DNA of 64,000 nucleotides from Myxococcus qinghaiensis. Its GTDB lineage: Bacteria > Myxococcota > Myxococcia > Myxococcales > Myxococcaceae. Below are positions 28,262-35,151 of this stretch, in pieces. The DNA lies in assembly GCF_024198215.1 (NCBI RefSeq), contig NZ_JAKCFA010000012.1, positions 124,001 to 188,000 of the forward strand, in the 5' to 3' direction. The notes under the pieces were generated by a model that saw nothing but the letters and a program-made list of their open reading frames with translations, searched no databases and was not told where the DNA came from. The number at the start of each line of letters is the position of its first letter. The first letter of the stretch is position 1. The position numbers and the translations under genes are program-made.

Positions 28262-29644
28262 TCAGAGCACCTTGCCTGGATTGAGGATGCCCAAGGGGTC
28301 CATCGCGCCTTTCAGGCGGCGGTGCAGGCGCAGCCCCTCCTCCCCGAACTGCCGGCCCAGGAAGGGCTGCTTCAGGGCGCCCACTCCGTGCTCTCCGGTG
28401 ATGGTGCCGCCCAGGTCCAGTGCGGCGCCGAGGATGTCGTCGAACGCTCCTCGCGCGCGCTCCAGCGCGGCCGCGTCCTGGCGGTCGAAGACGACGGTGG
28501 GGTGCATGTTCCCATCCCCCGCGTGGCCGAAGGTGCCCACGAGGACGCCTCGGTCGGCGGCGATGCGCTCGACGGCGGCGAGCAGCTCCGGGATTCGCGA
28601 CAGCGGCACGCCCACGTCGTCCAGGAGCGTGGCGCCCTGTCGCTCCAGCGCGGGGTACGCGAGGCGGCGCGCGGTGAGGAGCAGCTCGCCCTCGGCCTCG
28701 TCCGAGGAGTGGGTGACGAAGGTCGCCCCGGTGGCCGCGCAGCACGCCGCCATGGCCTCGATTTCCGCCACGCCCTGCTCGCCGCCCGCGTCCGAGCGCG
28801 CCAGGAGGAACGCGGCGGCGTCCACGTCCAGCCCCAGCGGCTTGTAGGCCTCCACGGCCCGACACGTGGGCTGGTCCATCAGCTCCAGCATCGACGGGCG
28901 GGTGCGCGCCATGATGTCCGTGACGGCCGCTCCCGCGCCCGCGAGCGTGGGGAAGGTGGCCACCAGCGTCGTCGCCTTGGGCGGCTTGGGGCGCAGCTTC
29001 AGCGTCGCCTCGGTGATGACGCCCAGCGTGCCTTCGGAGCCGACGAACAGGCGCGTCAGGTCATAGCCCGCGACGTTCTTCACCGTGCGCCCGCCCGTGC
29101 GCACCACCGAGCCATCCGCGAGCACCACCTCGAGCCCCAGCACCGCGTCCCCCGTCACGCCGTACTTCACGCAGCACAGGCCGCCCGCGTTGGTGGCCAG
29201 GTTGCCGCCCAGGCTGGAGAACTCCCAGCTCGCCGGGTCCGGCGCGTACCAGAGTCCATGTGCGGCGGCGGCGGCCTTCACCTCCGCGTTCAGCACCCCG
29301 GGCTGCACGACGACGAGCATCCCCTTCGCGTCGACCTCCAGCACGCGGTTCATCCGCATCAGCGACAGGACGATGCACCCGTCGAGCGCGTTCGCTCCGC
29401 CCGACAGTCCGGAGCCCGCGCCGCGCGGCACCACGGGGATTCGACGTGCCGAGGCGATGCGCATCACCGCGCGCACGTCCTCCGTGCACGTGGCACGCAC
29501 GAGGACCTGGGGGACTCCGGCGGGAGCCCACTCGGCCTGGTCTCTCCGGTGCGCGTCGAGAACGTCCGCGTCGGTGACGAGCGCCTCGGCGGGGAGCACC
29601 GCCGCCAACTCTCGCAACAGGGTTGCGGTTCCGTCAGTCGTCAC
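28262..29644 (-). CDS. FAD-linked oxidase, glycolate/D-lactate dehydrogenase GlcD-like
   Basis: A 460-residue flavoenzyme of the VAO/PCMH family. The FAD-binding half has PVVPRGAGSGLSGGANALDG, SLGGNLATNAGGLCCVKYGV and RTVKNVAGYDLTRLFVGSEG. The C-terminal cap ends with TFGHAGDGNMHPTVVFDRQD and GTITGEHGVGALKQPFLGRQ, with the conserved histidines of GlcD and D-LDH. It should oxidise a 2-hydroxy acid (glycolate or D-lactate) with an electron carrier other than O2. Unlike glcDEF there is no GlcE or GlcF gene beside it. It overlaps the upstream GntR gene by four bases, so it is probably controlled by that regulator. Confidence 0.88.
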   Translation of the reverse strand: MTTDGTATLLRELAAVLPAEALVTDADVLDAHRRDQAEWAPAGVPQVLVRATCTEDVRAVMRIASARRIPVVPRGAGSGLSGGANALDGCIVLSLMRMNRVLEVDAKGMLVVVQPGVLNAEVKAAAAAHGLWYAPDPASWEFSSLGGNLATNAGGLCCVKYGVTGDAVLGLEVVLADGSVVRTGGRTVKNVAGYDLTRLFVGSEGTLGVITEATLKLRPKPPKATTLVATFPTLAGAGAAVTDIMARTRPSMLELMDQPTCRAVEAYKPLGLDVDAAAFLLARSDAGGEQGVAEIEAMAACCAATGATFVTHSSDEAEGELLLTARRLAYPALERQGATLLDDVGVPLSRIPELLAAVERIAADRGVLVGTFGHAGDGNMHPTVVFDRQDAAALERARGAFDDILGAALDLGGTITGEHGVGALKQPFLGRQFGEEGLRLHRRLKGAMDPLGILNPGKVL

Positions 29645-30378
29645 GGGGCGTTCTCCTGGCGTGGTGTGGCCTCCATCGGCACGGAGACAGACGCACGGTA
29701 GAAACCCTCGATGTGCTCGCGTAGCAGCGCGGCGGCGCGCGCGGCGTCACCTCGCTCCACCGCGTCCAGCATCGTCGCGTGCTCATCCGCGAGCCTCTGG
29801 AGTACGCCCGGCTCTTCCGTCCCCAGCGCGTCGAGCAGGTGCCTTGCCATCGCATCTCGCAGTGCGAGCATCACCAGGTGCATCGCCCTGTTTCCGGACG
29901 CCGCCACCAGCTCCACGTGGAAGCGCACGTCCGCTTCATGGAACGACTCCGCCGTGACGCCCGGCCGCCGCATCTCCTCCAGCGCCGCACGCGCCGCGCC
30001 CAGGTGCGTCCTGTCCGCGCGCCGTGCCGCACGCTCCAGCGCCGCTGACTCCAGCACGCACCGCAGATCAACGAGGTCCTCCAGCGACGCCAGCCGGAGC
30101 CGCACCACATGCGTCAGCGCCTCGCTCAGCAGCCCGCTCGCCGCCCGGGCCACCAGTCCCTTCCCCTTCCCCACCACCAGCCCCTGGGCCTGGAGCGCCC
30201 GGAGGGCCTCGCGCACCGAGGCCCGGCTCACCCCGAACTGCTCCGCCAGCTCCCGCTCCGGCGGCAGCGTGTCCCCTGGCGGCATCCCTCCACTCAGGAT
30301 GGCCTCCCGAATCCGCTCCGCCACCTGGAGATACAAGGGGTTACGCACCACCGCCTGGAACGTCCGTCCGGAAACCAT
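29641..30378 (-). CDS. FadR/LldR-type GntR transcriptional regulator
   Basis: A 245-residue regulator. The winged-helix domain (about 10-80) has PPERELAEQFGVSRASVREA. The C-terminal FCD helical ligand domain has LEDLVDLRCVLESAALERAA, then DVRFHVELVAASGNRAMHLV, with the usual metal/ligand histidines. Members of this branch (LldR, GlcC, PdhR) sense lactate, glycolate or pyruvate, which fits the coupled 2-hydroxy-acid oxidase. A dyad of the family's operator type lies 27 bases upstream of the start. Confidence 0.87.
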   Translation of the reverse strand: MVSGRTFQAVVRNPLYLQVAERIREAILSGGMPPGDTLPPERELAEQFGVSRASVREALRALQAQGLVVGKGKGLVARAASGLLSEALTHVVRLRLASLEDLVDLRCVLESAALERAARRADRTHLGAARAALEEMRRPGVTAESFHEADVRFHVELVAASGNRAMHLVMLALRDAMARHLLDALGTEEPGVLQRLADEHATMLDAVERGDAARAAALLREHIEGFYRASVSVPMEATPRQENAP

Positions 30379-30404
30379 GGCGGACAGACTACCTGATTGA
30401 CTGA

Positions 30405-30415
30405 TGGTCAGACCA
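30405..30415. promoter_or_regulatory. GntR/FadR-type operator TGGT-N3-ACCA
   Basis: TGGTCAGACCA (30405-30415) matches the TGGTnnnACCA core known for FadR/LldR/PdhR-type GntR repressors. It lies in the 89-base region between the gntR start (30378, minus) and the DJ-1/PfpI start (30468, plus), so it could serve both directions and autoregulation. Confidence 0.65.
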
Positions 30416-30467
30416 GCGGTGACGATGCGCCGGTCGTTCGTTCAGACCCCCATCGGAGGCGACATTC

Positions 30468-31031
30468 ATGGCCAAGGTCCTGATGCTTGCAGGTGACGCG
30501 GCGGAGTCCCTGGAGGTGATGTACCCGTACCAGCGGCTCCTGGAGGAGGGGTACGAGGTCCACCTCGCGGCCCCCTCGAAGAAGAAGCTCCAGTTCGTGG
30601 TGCACGACTTCGTGGACGGCTTCGACACGTACACGGAGAAGCCCGGCTACACGTGGCAGGCGGACCTGGCCTTCTCGGAGGTGAAGCCGGCCGACTATGT
30701 GGCGCTCGTCATCCCCGGAGGACGCGCCCCCGAGTACATCCGCAACGACGCCGACTGCCAGCGCATCGTCCGGCACTTCTTCGAGAAGAACCAACCCGTG
30801 GCCCACATCTGCCATGGCCCGCGGCTGCTCACCGCGGCCGGCGTCCTCAAGGGGCGCAAGAGCGCCGCGTACCCCGCACTGAAGCTCGACGTGCGGGACG
30901 CCGGCGCGGAGTTCGTCGACTCCGCCGCCGTCGTCGACGGGAACATGGTCTCCGCCCGCGCCTGGCCGGACCACCCGGCCTGGATGCGCGAGTTCATGAA
31001 GATCCTGCGCGCCAAGGCGCCTGTGGCCTGA
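30468..31031 (+). CDS. DJ-1/PfpI family protein
   Basis: A 187-residue glutamine-amidotransferase-like protein. The nucleophile elbow is AHICHGP with Cys115; the conserved acid is in the first loop (AGDAAESLEVMYP), and VALVIPGGRAPEYI is the family's GG motif. Such proteins include the PfpI protease, the chaperone/glyoxalase Hsp31 and deglycase candidates. A good ribosome site (GGAGGCG) precedes ATG 30468. It is divergent from gntR and may share its operator, which would suit handling of 2-oxoaldehydes next to a lactate/glycolate oxidase, but that is inference. Confidence 0.85.
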   Translation: MAKVLMLAGDAAESLEVMYPYQRLLEEGYEVHLAAPSKKKLQFVVHDFVDGFDTYTEKPGYTWQADLAFSEVKPADYVALVIPGGRAPEYIRNDADCQRIVRHFFEKNQPVAHICHGPRLLTAAGVLKGRKSAAYPALKLDVRDAGAEFVDSAAVVDGNMVSARAWPDHPAWMREFMKILRAKAPVA

Positions 31032-31077
31032 GCCGCCGTCACTGAAGAAGCGAAGCAGCCAGTCCTCTGGCACCTGG

Positions 31078-31107
31078 AGGCCTCCCAAGTGGGGGCCTTC
31101 TTCGTTT
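31078..31107 (+). terminator. Intrinsic terminator after the DJ-1/PfpI gene
   Basis: AGGCCTCC (from 31078) pairs with GGGGGCCT (31091-31098), including one G-T pair, around a short loop; TTCTTCGTTT follows. It lies 47 bases after the stop. Confidence 0.65.
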
Positions 31108-31348
31108 GCGGGGCAGGTCTCCGAGCAGGGGCTTTTCAGCCTGGTTGCTCCCTCATCGGCCTCACTTTTGTAATGATTTTTGGGGTGAGGGGGCGTTTTC
31201 TAACGATTTCCGCAATCATCTAACAACTTCATAGGGGACAGTGCCGGGTCCTATCGATTCTTCAGAGCACGGTGCGCCTGCAGTTCACTGCAACTGAAGG
31301 TCCTAGTCCTACCCGTATTTATCCTACACGTACTTGAAGGGGGACCCC
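31108..31348 (+). promoter_or_regulatory. AT-rich leader of the fic gene with dyads and direct repeats
   Basis: Part of the 317-base gap between the DJ-1 and fic genes. It is much less GC-rich than the surroundings (31160-31240). It holds TGCAGT-TC-ACTGCA (31279-31292), overlapping CAGTT-N6-AACTG (31281-31296), and a direct repeat TCCTACCCGTA (31307-31317) / TCCTACACGTA (31322-31332) with a 15-base period, just before the ribosome site. These look like regulator binding sites for the fic gene. No gene is seen here. Confidence 0.5.
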
Positions 31349-32881
31349 ATGTACCTGAACAAAGGCATCCCCATCGGGTACGCGAAAGCCATCGAGGATC
31401 ATGGCCTCGATGTCGTGCCTCCCCATCAGCTCTCGGCCTGCGCGGGCTCGGTCAAGCATGTGCGGAGCAGCGACGGGCGCGAGTTCGTCACCTACCCGAG
31501 TTCATACGACCCGGGTCCAGCGCTTTGTGACCACTTGGAGTTCGCGCTCAAGCACGAAGGCATCTCCCTGGAGGTGCTCGCCGCATTGTTCCGCGCGGTG
31601 AAACAGGGGCCTTTCGAGGACGAGCTGTCCCGCCACATCCAGGCACGCCCCACCGGTCAGAACACCCGTCGGCTCTGGTTTCTCTACGAGTTCCTCACGG
31701 GACGTCGGCTTCCACTCGAGGACGTGACCACAGGCAACTACGTCGAGTTGCTCGACCCGAAGCACTACTACACAGCGGCGCCCATCAACAGCCGGCGCCA
31801 TCGCGTGCGCGACAACCTCCTGGGCAATGTGGACTTCTGCCCCATGGTGCGCCGTACGCCCGTCCTCCAGGAGTTCGAGGCGAAGCGGCTCGCGAACGAG
31901 GCGGCGCTCATCGTGAAGTCCTACGACGAAGATGCCCTCCGCCGCGCCGTCGACTACCTCTACACCAAGGAGACCCGCTCCTCTTTCGACATCGAGTGGG
32001 AGACCCCCAGCCAGCAGCGCGCAGCGCGGTTCGTCTCCCTCCTGCGTGAGCTCCCAGCGTTGGAGTCCCTGAATGAGGCCGCGCTGGTCCACATGCAGAA
32101 TGTCATCGTGGAACGCTTCGCGGAGAAGGGTTACCGCGAAGAGCAGAACTATGTGGGGGAGTCCGTCGGCGTGGGGGGACTGCGGCAGCTTGTCCATTTC
32201 ATTCCGCCACAGCGCAAGATGGTCCCTCGCCTGATGGCGGGACTGCTGTCCTCATTGGACCGGATGATGGCTTCCAAGGTGGACCCCATCGTCCATGCGG
32301 CCGCCATCTCCTTTGGCTTCGTCTTCATCCACCCCTTCGAGGACGGCAACGGACGGCTCCACAGGCTGCTCATCCACTACATCCTCTCCAGGGCCGGGTT
32401 CACCCCCCAGGGGCTCATCTTCCCCATCTCCGCGGTCATGTTGCAGAGGAAGGACCAGTACGACGCCTGCCTCGAGTCCTTCTCCAAGCCGCTGATGAAG
32501 CTCATCGACTACACGGTGAATGAGAAGGGACTCCTGACGGTGAAGGGCAAGACGAGCGGCTTCTATCGCTACGTCGACTTCACGCGCATGGCGGAGGACC
32601 TCTACCGCTGGACGGAAGAAACCATCCGCACGGAGTTCCGCGACGAACTGGACTTTGTCGTCCGCTACCGCGAGGCCCGCCCGAAACTCGACGGCGTCGT
32701 CGAGCTGCCGGACACGCTGCGCAACCGCTTCGTCCAGTTCTGCCTCCAGAATGGAGGGCGCTTGTCCAAGCGGAAGCGAACCAGGTACTTCAGCAACCTG
32801 ACCGACAAGGAAGTCCATGCGCTGGAGAAGGTCGTCCAGAAATACCTGATGCCTCGCCCCAAAGCCGCCCCCGCGACCTGA
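31349..32881 (+). CDS. Class II Fic-domain protein (predicted AMP transferase)
   Basis: A 510-residue protein with the Fic core motif HPFEDGNGRLHR, catalytic His328. Fic enzymes transfer AMP (rarely other groups) from a nucleotide to a hydroxyl on a target protein. An inhibitory helix precedes the Fic core: SSFDIEWE (residues 211-218) fits the (S/T)xxxE motif, Glu216 being the likely inhibitory residue, which makes this a self-inhibited class II enzyme; the usual Gly/Asn after the Glu is Trp here. The last ~130 residues (TVNEKGLLTVKGKTSGFYRY and RLSKRKRTRYFSNLTDKEVH) may be a winged-helix or target-binding domain. ATG at 31349 follows AAGGGGGA. No antitoxin gene is adjacent, as expected for class II. 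Confidence 0.88.
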   Translation: MYLNKGIPIGYAKAIEDHGLDVVPPHQLSACAGSVKHVRSSDGREFVTYPSSYDPGPALCDHLEFALKHEGISLEVLAALFRAVKQGPFEDELSRHIQARPTGQNTRRLWFLYEFLTGRRLPLEDVTTGNYVELLDPKHYYTAAPINSRRHRVRDNLLGNVDFCPMVRRTPVLQEFEAKRLANEAALIVKSYDEDALRRAVDYLYTKETRSSFDIEWETPSQQRAARFVSLLRELPALESLNEAALVHMQNVIVERFAEKGYREEQNYVGESVGVGGLRQLVHFIPPQRKMVPRLMAGLLSSLDRMMASKVDPIVHAAAISFGFVFIHPFEDGNGRLHRLLIHYILSRAGFTPQGLIFPISAVMLQRKDQYDACLESFSKPLMKLIDYTVNEKGLLTVKGKTSGFYRYVDFTRMAEDLYRWTEETIRTEFRDELDFVVRYREARPKLDGVVELPDTLRNRFVQFCLQNGGRLSKRKRTRYFSNLTDKEVHALEKVVQKYLMPRPKAAPAT

Positions 32882-32899
32882 GCCGCCGTCACACAGCAG

Positions 32900-32935
32900 A
32901 ACGCCGTGGTCCCTCTCCCGAGAGACCACGGCGTT
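32900..32935 (+). terminator. Long hairpin terminator after fic
   Basis: AACGCCGTGGTC (32900-32911) and GACCACGGCGTT (32924-32935) form a perfect 12-bp stem, with a smaller TCTC/GAGA pair possible inside the loop, 19 bases after the fic stop. There is no T-run. Confidence 0.7.
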
Positions 32936-33016
32936 CACCCCACCTGCTCTGTGTCTCCGTCCAGACTCGGGGCGCCTGCTCCACGAACAGGGCTTCACTC
33001 CGCCCGCTCGGCACGC

Positions 33017-33331
33017 CTAACGCGACTGGGCGTCGTGCTTCTGGCGGTGGATGCGGCGGTTGAGCTGGTTCTGCTCGCGCTGGATGCCCGCGCGCTCCCG
33101 GACATCGAGCCGGCCGTCATCCGCCCGCGCCTGACGGATGTCCCGCTGGAGCTCCCGGTGCTGGTACTGGAGCCGCACGGCCTCGCGCCCCGTCAGCTCC
33201 CCGCTCTTCACGCCCTGGACGATGCGCGCCTGCTGACTCACCTGACGACGGTCCGCCTTCGCCGCGCTCGCGGGCAGCGCCACCAACATCCCCAGCACCA
33301 ACGTCCCCACGGCCCACAGGTTCTTCTTCAT
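33017..33331 (-). CDS. Small secreted helical protein
   Basis: A 104-residue protein with signal peptide MKKNLWAVGTLVLGMLVALP, cleaved after about ASAAKA. The mature part is short, charged and helical (RRQVSQQARIVQGVKSGEL, then QYQHRELQRDIRQARADDGR and IQREQNQLNRRIHRQKHD). It is rich in Arg and Gln and has no cysteine. AGGAGG lies just upstream of ATG 33331; the open frame extends upstream but not as protein. Similar small periplasmic proteins are common in Myxococcaceae; the function is unknown. Confidence 0.75.
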   Translation of the reverse strand: MKKNLWAVGTLVLGMLVALPASAAKADRRQVSQQARIVQGVKSGELTGREAVRLQYQHRELQRDIRQARADDGRLDVRERAGIQREQNQLNRRIHRQKHDAQSR

Positions 33332-33477
33332 GGCAGTCCTCCTGTCGCGGGCCGGCCAGGCCGGCTCACGCTGTCTGGAGGTACCAACCCAGCACCCCAC
33401 GAAAAGTCGCGCCGCGCCCTCCGTGGGCCACGTGGAGCCACGCTCGGGCGGGTGCGCTATCCTCGCCCGCCCGAGCC

Positions 33478-34245
33478 ATGGCCGAGGACGCCCCCATCCC
33501 GCCCGCGCGGCGCGCTTCGTCGTCCGACGACCTGTCCCTCCCCCGGCTCCTCCTCCTCAGCGCCTGGAGCGCGGTGCTGGATGCGGTGAGCCGGGTGGGC
33601 GACCTGCTCGTGCTCGCGTGGCGTCCCCGGCTGGTGCCCGCGTACCTGCGGCTGTGGCTGCGCGAGGTGCGCGTCTCGCCCTACCGCCCGCGTCGCTCCT
33701 TCGAGTTGATCCGCGTCCTGCGCGCCAGCGGCCAGGACTTCCACGAGCTGATGTACGGCGAGACGCCCGTGCACACCGCGCTGTCGCTCTTCCGGAAGGC
33801 CGGCGTGACGAAGGGCTCCCGGCTGGTGGACCTGGGCGCGGGACGCGGGAGGACCCTGCTCGCCGCGCGCTGGCTGGGCGCGGAGGCGCTGGGCATCGAG
33901 CTGCTCGAAGAGCACGTCGCGCTCGCCTCGGAGCCCCTGGCCAGGACGGGCGCGGTGCTGCGCCAGGGGGACGCCACCCGGGAGGACGGGGCGCTGACCG
34001 AGGCCACCCACGTCCTGGTCAACTGGACGGCCCTCGCCCCGGACACCCGGGCCCGCCTCGTCGCTCGCCTGCGCGCCTGCCGCCCCGGCACCCGCGTCCT
34101 CACCGTCACCCGACCCGTGGAGGCGCCCGGCTTCACCGTCCTCTCCCGCCACCGCGCCCTCTTCACCTGGGGCGTCGAGTCCGTGTGGATTCACGAAGTC
34201 CAAGGAGCTGGCACTCCCGAGCCCGGGCCCGAGGGCCCGTTTTGA
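33478..34245 (+). CDS. Class I SAM-dependent methyltransferase
   Basis: A 255-residue protein. The N-terminal ~80 residues are hydrophobic and basic (LPRLLLLSAWSAVLDAVSR, then LVPAYLRLWLREVRVSPYR) and may associate with a membrane. The methyltransferase domain follows, with motif I LVDLGAGRGRTLLAARWLG, an acidic end of strand 2 in EALGIELLEEHV, and RQGDATREDG as motif II/III. ATHVLVNWTALAP is the motif IV region. A DOT1-like or small-molecule methyltransferase fold is possible. The last codons and stop overlap an intrinsic terminator. Confidence 0.8.
   Translation: MAEDAPIPPARRASSSDDLSLPRLLLLSAWSAVLDAVSRVGDLLVLAWRPRLVPAYLRLWLREVRVSPYRPRRSFELIRVLRASGQDFHELMYGETPVHTALSLFRKAGVTKGSRLVDLGAGRGRTLLAARWLGAEALGIELLEEHVALASEPLARTGAVLRQGDATREDGALTEATHVLVNWTALAPDTRARLVARLRACRPGTRVLTVTRPVEAPGFTVLSRHRALFTWGVESVWIHEVQGAGTPEPGPEGPF
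34224..34243 (+). terminator. Intrinsic terminator overlapping the methyltransferase stop codon
   Basis: CGGGCC-CGAG-GGCCCG (34224-34239) is a perfect 6-bp stem with a tetraloop, followed by TTTT (34240-34243). The TGA stop at 34243-34245 begins on the last T, so coding and termination signals overlap. Confidence 0.75.
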
Positions 34246-34428
34246 GATGCAAACACTCCCGCCCCCGGCGCGAGCGCATCCGGCGCAACGGTGGCTTCCG
34301 CTCGTGAGGGCTCCATGCCTAGGCTCGCCGGTTCGATGCCGGTGGGACGGGCGCGGTCCTTTCGGGCCCTTGCTCCCGCCGGATGAATCAGGTCCCCAGG
34401 TCCCCGGGGCACACAGGAGCAGACTCAC

Positions 34429-34713
34429 ATGAAGGCATGGATGGCCGTGGCGATGCTGGCGGTGGTTCCCCTCGTCGGGTGTGGGGGTTCGCGTGAGCTG
34501 AACCGCGCGAAGGCCGAGGCGAACGTGCTGCGCAAGGACACGGAGACGCTGCGCGCGGAGAACGAGGCCCTCAAGACGAAGGTCGGCGAGCTGGAGGGCG
34601 ACCTGGCCAGCGTGTCCAAGGAGCGCGACGAGCTGAAGGTCGCCGCCGAGCAGGCCGCCGCGGCCGCCGAAGCCGCCGCCGTCCCCGCGTCCGGCAAGAA
34701 GCGCAAGAAGTAG
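34429..34713 (+). CDS. Small coiled-coil lipoprotein
   Basis: A 94-residue predicted lipoprotein: MKAWMAVAMLAVVPLVGCGG has lipobox LVGC (Cys18). The mature part is one coiled-coil helix (AEANVLRKDTETLRAENEAL, then VGELEGDLASVSKERDELKV), ending in Ala-rich sequence and a basic KKRKK tail. The layout recalls Lpp-like or spacer lipoproteins, though the terminal Lys used by Lpp for peptidoglycan linkage is embedded in a Lys/Arg cluster here. Function unknown. Confidence 0.75.
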   Translation: MKAWMAVAMLAVVPLVGCGGSRELNRAKAEANVLRKDTETLRAENEALKTKVGELEGDLASVSKERDELKVAAEQAAAAAEAAAVPASGKKRKK

Positions 34714-34716
34714 AGC

Positions 34717-35148
34717 GTGACGCCGATGACCGGGACGCGCACCACGGCGGTCCATGTGCACGAAGGCTGTGACGTGTACGTGGGCCGGGCCTTCCGCGCG
34801 TGGGCGAAGCCGAGCCCCACCAACCCCGTGCCCGGTCGCTTCGGCAACCCCTTCAAGCCCGGAGGCGTCGGCACCCCGGGCGCCATGTGGAAGAGGTACT
34901 TCGTCCCCTGGCTCGGCGCGCTGCCGGAGGCGGAGCAGCAGAAGGTCCACGCGGAGGCCCTGCGTCGCATGGGCCCGGACGTGGACGCCTTCGAGTCCTT
35001 CCGCTGGTACCTGGAGCTGCGCACCCGGCATGACGCCGCCTGGCGCGAGGACGTGCTCTCGCTGCGGGGCAAGCGGCTGGGCTGCTGGTGCAAGCCCGGC
35101 CCCTGTCATGCCGACGTGCTGGTGTCCTGGCTGGACTCGCGGCGCTGA
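34717..35148 (+). CDS. DUF4326 domain protein
   Basis: A 143-residue protein with the DUF4326 pattern: VYVGRAFRAWAKPSPTNPVP leads to RFGNPFK, and the C terminus has LRGKRLGCWCKPGPCHADVL, the family's conserved GCWCxPxxCH motif, which probably binds metal. The domain occurs in bacteria and phages and its biochemical role is not known to me. The start is GTG 34717, three bases after the preceding stop; ATG at 34726 is the alternative. It converges with the large TPR gene with a 3-base gap. Confidence 0.8.
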   Translation: MTPMTGTRTTAVHVHEGCDVYVGRAFRAWAKPSPTNPVPGRFGNPFKPGGVGTPGAMWKRYFVPWLGALPEAEQQKVHAEALRRMGPDVDAFESFRWYLELRTRHDAAWREDVLSLRGKRLGCWCKPGPCHADVLVSWLDSRR

Positions 35149-35151
35149 CCG

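Noticed and set aside
31029..32892. A 16-base repeat (CCTGAGCCGCCGTCAC) at the stop codons of both the DJ-1 and fic genes
   Set aside because: It is short, includes the stop codon in each case, and no further copies or structure were found, so chance or local copying is enough.
34246..34428. A complete tRNA gene
   Set aside because: Only a T-arm-like hairpin can be drawn; no acceptor stem or anticodon arm fits, so no tRNA is called.
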